Below, piece by piece: positions 59,479-64,000 of a stretch of 64,000 bases of DNA. Position 1 is the first letter of the stretch. The number at the start of each line of letters is the position of its first letter. The notes below the pieces were generated by a model that did not search any database, was not told where the DNA came from, and was given only the letters and a program-made list of their open reading frames with translations. Origin of the DNA: Mallotus nudiflorus (taxonomy: Eukaryota; Streptophyta; Magnoliopsida; Malpighiales; Euphorbiaceae); the NCBI GenBank assembly GCA_947683625.1, contig CANTUR010000660.1:186001-250000 (forward strand), read 5' to 3'. The translations under genes were made by a program, and so were the position numbers.

Positions 59479-60405
59479 AACAATGTTAAAACTTCACAAA
59501 AATGAAACAACACAAAAGAATGAGAAAAAATAACAAAAACAAAAAGAAAAGAAAAGAAAAGAGAACTAGGTTTTAAATAAGAAAATAGGGTACAAGAAAT
59601 TATATTCTTAAAATAAAAAGGAAAAGAAATAAATTTAAAAATTAAAGGAAAAATAAAATAATCAAAATTTTCCTAAATTAGATAGGAATTATGAATTAAA
59701 ATGGAATTTTTGCTCATTTAAAATCTTATTTTAATAAGAAAACTTGAATTAAAAGTAAAAAAATAAAAAACCAAAAGAAAATAGGAAACCAAATTAAAAG
59801 AATTTCAAAAATTAAGAAAATAAATAAATAATTCAAAAATTTAAAATTTTGGCAACATAAATTCCTCCCCCATACTTAAAAAGTGCAATGTCCTCATTGT
59901 ATAAGCATATGACATCAAAAATAGAAAAAGAATTTGTGCTATCAATAGTTATTAGGTCGCATGGCCGTGTGTAAAAGAAGCATGGCCATGTAACTTGCTT
60001 CTGTAGAATTCTAATGACATTTTATGCACGATCGTGCCACCTGTTTCTAAAAAAAATCAAAATTTTGGCTTAAAGCAAACTTGCATTGATGCTCTATTGA
60101 ACTCTTGATTTGACCTATTTCCATCACTTTGCATAGGATAAGCATATATATACTAATATTGCAATAATGTAAGAGAAATTAAATTGAGATAAAAATAACT
60201 AACATTAATAATATTAAAATTCTTAACAATGATAACTTAAATAAAAACAAACTTTAACATCCTAAAACATCAACATAAAACCTAAGACAAGAGAACATAA
60301 TGTTCCTCAAAACATAAAATTAAAAACAACTAAAACAAACACACATAGAAAGGCATTTTTCAAGCTAGAACAAAACATCATTAAAAATAAAGTAATGTCT
60401 TTGCT
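59479..60405. other. A-rich spacer between the two ORF1-like copies
   Basis: Poly-A/G-rich DNA with no recognised coding sequence. At 59957-60035 GCATGGCCGTGTG, GCATGGCCATGTAAC and GCACGATCGTGCC form a cluster of palindromic words. CTCCCCCATACTTAAAAAG at 59866 is polypurine-tract-like on the minus strand. Confidence 0.35.
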
Positions 60406-60412
60406 CTTCACC

Positions 60413-61600
60413 TTAGTCCTCGGATGAGGAGTCTTGTTCCTCCATCTCTTCATCAAGTGGGAATGGTGGTGGGATAAAATTCTGCAAGTTAAAAAAGGCA
60501 CTAAGGTTGTGATTGATCACGTTTAATGTGTGATTCATTTGCCTTGAAGTGCATCCCATTCTTTTAACTTCAAAATTCAATTCTCCTACATTTGAGTCTC
60601 TGACTCCAACTTGCAGCTCCAAGTTATCTAGCCTCTCCTTGGCATCATTAATTAAAGCATCTTCCTCTTTTTCTTCTTGAGCTTTTAGGGGTTTAGGTTG
60701 GATAGGAAAAGTTCTCCCTGTATGGTCAACTCTAACCAAACCTATAGCTTCCAATATGGTAGTGTCAATAAAGTAACGACCTATAACTTTCTTAAAGTGC
60801 ATGTTTTCAATGTCAAAGTCTAGGTACTTAGCTATGGCGGTGATTATTCCTCCTACTTTAATAGCCCCAGTTGCTTTTGTAGCAACATCTTTTAGTTTCC
60901 CAACTATGGCATGACACATATCGAGTTTCTATCATTAACCATGCAATACAAAACATTAAGCTTGGTAGTGGTGACTACGGAGTCTCCCTCCTTCCTTAGA
61001 AATAAGGAATGAGCCATGAGCCTATAAAGATATTTCAAAATGGGCGATTGAATCCTAGATTCTTTTGCCAATCTAGCCTCATAAAATACTCCCCTTTCCC
61101 TGGTTAACTCTCTCTAAAACTCATGCCTATCATATGCTACATTAGCATCTTGATTTTTGAGAAAATGAAATACATCATTAAAGTCAAATAAGCCTAAACT
61201 ATGGTCTTCATTCCTCAAATAAAAATTAAGCATGCGAGTGTGGTCATTAAATTCAAAAGAAGAGAGAAACTCATTAATGGGTATGGCATAAGAAGGGATT
61301 TGCATCAAACTAAAATCATTCCTTCCCATCCTATTGACATACACACTAATGTTCTATAGTAACCCAATTTTAATTAAAGATGTAGCACTGAAATACCTAT
61401 TTGGCACAATTTTCCTATTCATCATCTTTTAAAATTTATTCCTATACTCACCATGACTAAATTGAATTTGAGAAGGGAAAGGTTTTACCCTATGTTCCTC
61501 GCTTGCACCACAAGATTATTAGAAGCTTCACCATGTCTAGTTGTCTTGGAATGAGGATCGGTCTTATTCCTTACTATGCTTTCCTTCGTTTGATCTCTCT
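60413..61600 (-). pseudogene. ATHILA-ORF1 / plant-transposon-protein-like domain, copy 1, nearly complete
   Basis: On the minus strand it runs from about 61600, where ACCATAGAG stands in place of an expected ACCATGGAG start (inferred), through NRKIVPNRYFSATSLIKIGL, VYVNRMGRNDF, PSYAIPINEFLSSFEF, SPILKYLYRLMAHSLFLRK and NVLYCMVNDRNS. After a +1 frameshift at about 60915 it continues AIVGKLKDVATKATG, VGGIITAIAKYLDF and a coiled coil, ending in the acidic EEQDSSSED and a stop at 60413. Nonsense codons occur at about 61114 and upstream. Its position after pol in an Athila-like element is where an extra or env-like ORF sits. Confidence 0.65.
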
Positions 61601-62410
61601 CTATGGTGAATTTTTTGAAGATAAAGACTAAAGAGAATTTAGGTAATGGAAGAGGGTGTATAGAATAGAGATAATGTAAAGAATGAGTTGTAAGGAAGAG
61701 GTGAGAAGATGGGGGTTTATATAGGAGAGGTAAGGTAATGGGAATTGGGTAAAGTGCATGGGAAATTGAAAAAGTGGTTATGGATTAGGTTTTCTACGAT
61801 TTAAGGAGTGGGTAAAGTGGTCAAAGTTAGCATCCTTAAGGTTTTGGGAAGTGGGAAGCATGGGGAAGTGGAAAAAGTTCATGTAAAAAAAATTCACATC
61901 TTTTAAAAAAAATTAAAAATCAACATTGCATGGCCGTGCACAATTTCAGCATGGCTGTGTGACCTGATACTAAAATTTGATTCCATAACTCACACGACTA
62001 TGCAAAAATCCTACACGACCATGTGACCTATACAAGCATGATTCTACTCGTAGCACGCACGGTTGTGCACAATTTATACATTGCCATATGACCTGTACAT
62101 GCATTGTTTTCATGAAAAGTTTTCTAAATTAAGCACATACAAATAAATATTCTAGCAATGAATCATAATAATGACTTGTACTTTGCACTAAAGAACATTC
62201 CACATAGATTGAACTTACAAAACCTCTTTAAGAGAGCTCTAACCTTTCTTTCACTTCCTGAAATTGATAAAAAAATAAACATTTCAATAATATAAATTTA
62301 TAAAAATATAAAGTAACTAAAACAAAACAAAACAAAACACAAATAAAAACAATCTTGGTTGAGCCCCTAAGAAGTGCTCATTTAAGGGTCCATAAGCTAA
62401 ACCACCATGT
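61601..62410. other. Spacer with palindromic GGCCGTG repeats
   Basis: No coding sequence. 61920-62100 carries repeated CATGGCCGTGCACAATTTCA / CACGACCATGTGACCT / CACGGTTGTGCACAATTT words about 45-60 bp apart. GGGTTTATATAGGAGAGG near 61710 would be TATA-like in the plus direction. Confidence 0.4.
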
Positions 62411-62413
62411 TCA

Positions 62414-64000
62414 TCATTCTTTTGATTCCTTCAAGCATGAAGCTTGATAGAATTCCTCAATTATTTCTCCATGGTAAAGATTCAACCTTTGTCCATTCAC
62501 TTTGAATGTGTCTCCTCTTATGTTACATAATTCCATAACTCTATGAGGATATGAATGAGTCACTGTAAATGATCCTGACCATCTACCCTTCAACTTTCTA
62601 GGAAATAATATGAGCCTTGAGTTGAAAAATAACACTTAATCCCCTTCCTTGAAAATTTTCACTCTAATTCTCGCATCATGCCACCTCTTTGTGTGTTCCT
62701 TATAAAATCCTTGAATTCTTATAGGTAGTCTCTGTAATCTCCTCAAGTTCACTTATTTGAAGTAATCTTTTCTCAGCTGCCTTCTTAAAATTGAAATTCA
62801 AGGCCTTCACCACCGAATAAGTTTTGTGCTCAAGTTTAACAGGAAGATGACATGCTTTAACATAAACCAACCTAAAAAAGACATCCTAATAGGTTTTTGT
62901 AAGCTGTTCTGTATGCCCATAAATCATCATCATGCTTCTTTGCCCATTCTTTTCTTGACTTGCTCACTATTCTTTCTAAGATCTTCTTTAACTCCCTATT
63001 ACTCACTTCAACTTGTCCACTTGTTTGAGGGTGATAAGGTGTAGCTACTTTGTGCTTTATATATGGCCAATAATGTCTTCATGTTCTTATTGCAAAAATG
63101 TGTTCCCCCATCACTTATGATCACTCTAGGCATACCAAACTGAGAGAACAACTCATTTAAAAGCTTATAAACAAATTTTGCATCATTCACTAAACATGCT
63201 TGAGCTTCTACCTATTTGGAAACATAGTCGACACAAATAAGAATATACTTGTTCCCCTTTGATAAAGGAAATGACCCCCATAAAGTCAATGCTCCATACA
63301 TCAAATATTTCAACCTCAAGAATTCTAGATTAAAGCATTTCATCCTTCTTCAAAATCTTACCACTCCTTTGACAAGCATCACAACTCATTATAAAATCTT
63401 TTGCATCTTTAAAAAGTGTAGGCCATGCCTTAAGAACTTTAGTAGCTATCCTCTATGCTCCATAATGTCCACCATTGACATTCCTATGAAAATGATACAA
63501 AATTGGCCCAACTTCTTCCATTGCTACACATTTTCTTGCAATTCCATCGTTGCACAATCTCCACAAAAATGGCTCATCCTAAATATAGAATTTAGAGTCA
63601 CGAAATAACTTTTTCTTTTATTGAGAATTAAACTCTTTTGGTATTATTCCACTTGATAGGAAATTTGCTATATTTGTAAATCATGGCACACTTATGTGAG
63701 ATATGGCCAAAAGCATCTGATCTGGAAATAATTCCTTGATAGGCTTTTAATTATCCTTCTCCTCTTGATATGAATCTAGCCTTAGCAAAATGATCAACTA
63801 CTACATTTTTAGAACCTTTCTTGTCTCTAATCTCAATATCAAATTCTTGCAAAAAAAAAAAAAAAGCACCCATCTGATGAGCCTTAGTTTAGAATCTTTC
63901 TTGTTCATCAGGTACTTCAAAGCTGGATGATCTGTATAGACAACCAATTTAAAGCCAAAGAGGTAGGATCCAAATTTATCAAAAGCAAAAATAACAACCA
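62414..64000 (-). pseudogene. Athila-like RNase H and integrase, running off the window
   Basis: On the minus strand from the window edge: RNase H (VVIFAFDKFGSYLFGFK, VVYTDHPALKYLMNKKDSK, DIEIRDKKGSKNVVVDH), then the integrase zinc finger (YHFHRNVNGGHYGA, CDACQRSGK), ILEVEIFDVWSIDFMG, FGMPRVIISDGGTHFCN with the second catalytic Asp, and the C-terminal LILFPRKLKGRWSGSF and FKVNGQRLNLYHGE. The YTDH and IDFMG forms are those of the Athila lineage. Stops, frameshifts and a 15-T run at 63851-63865, which shifts the frame of the RNase H, make it non-functional. RT, protease and gag must lie beyond 64000. Confidence 0.8.

Overview
This window is AT-rich nuclear DNA from a flowering plant. The evidence is spliced genes with GT-AG introns, ACD6/ITN1-type ankyrin-PGG genes, LTR retrotransposons of plant-specific lineages (Tat/Ogre-like, chromovirus, Athila-like), and plant MITE families. 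It is most likely a core eudicot. A rosid would fit, because ankyrin-PGG proteins with a gag-like N-terminal domain are familiar there, but the species cannot be read from the sequence. No prokaryotic gene, rRNA, tRNA or CRISPR array is visible.

Region 1 (1-30 kb) is a small gene cluster with non-autonomous transposons. One apparently intact seven-exon gene (7518-14523, 763 codons plus stop after conceptual splicing) encodes a DUF4219/UBN2-like (copia-gag-like) N-terminal module, ankyrin repeats and a C-terminal four-helix PGG membrane domain. A tandem paralogue (21021-25304) has the same exon plan but is a pseudogene with five nonsense codons and three frameshifts. Duplicated exon-1 and promoter fragments (21.6-22.06 kb and 1.15-3.57 kb) show repeated local duplication. 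Several transposons can be delimited to the base by target-site duplications: two nested hAT elements in intron 1, a SINE and a hAT element in intron 4, and two long-TIR Mutator-type MITEs outside the genes. A LINE tail lies at 17.8 kb. At 26-30 kb is an LTR-like block with a 508-bp sequence repeated three times.

Region 2 (30.9-64 kb) is a pile of decayed LTR retrotransposons on both strands. In order: a plus-strand Tat element (LTR end, PBS, gag, protease, RT, then integrase C-terminus after an internal deletion, and an antisense accessory ORF); an Ogre-like LTR with PBS (37.2-38.9 kb); a second LTR-PBS-leader-plant-mobile-domain-RT series (39.3-44.6 kb); a minus-strand chromovirus with its 3' LTR (44.6-49.7 kb); an LTR (50.9-52.9 kb, minus) that is an inverted homologue of the 39.3-41.5 kb LTR and is flanked by a polypurine tract on one side and a PBS-like site on the other; three unrelated tandem-repeat arrays (53.1-55.0 kb); and minus-strand gag, two ATHILA-ORF1-like domains and Athila-like RNase H/integrase running off the end.

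The ankyrin-PGG gene is the only locus that looks functional. Ankyrin-PGG proteins are membrane proteins linked in the family to immunity and stress signalling. Everything else is broken mobile DNA, but it records unusual combinations: antisense accessory ORFs, host-like PMD domains, LTR junction structures and satellite seeds.
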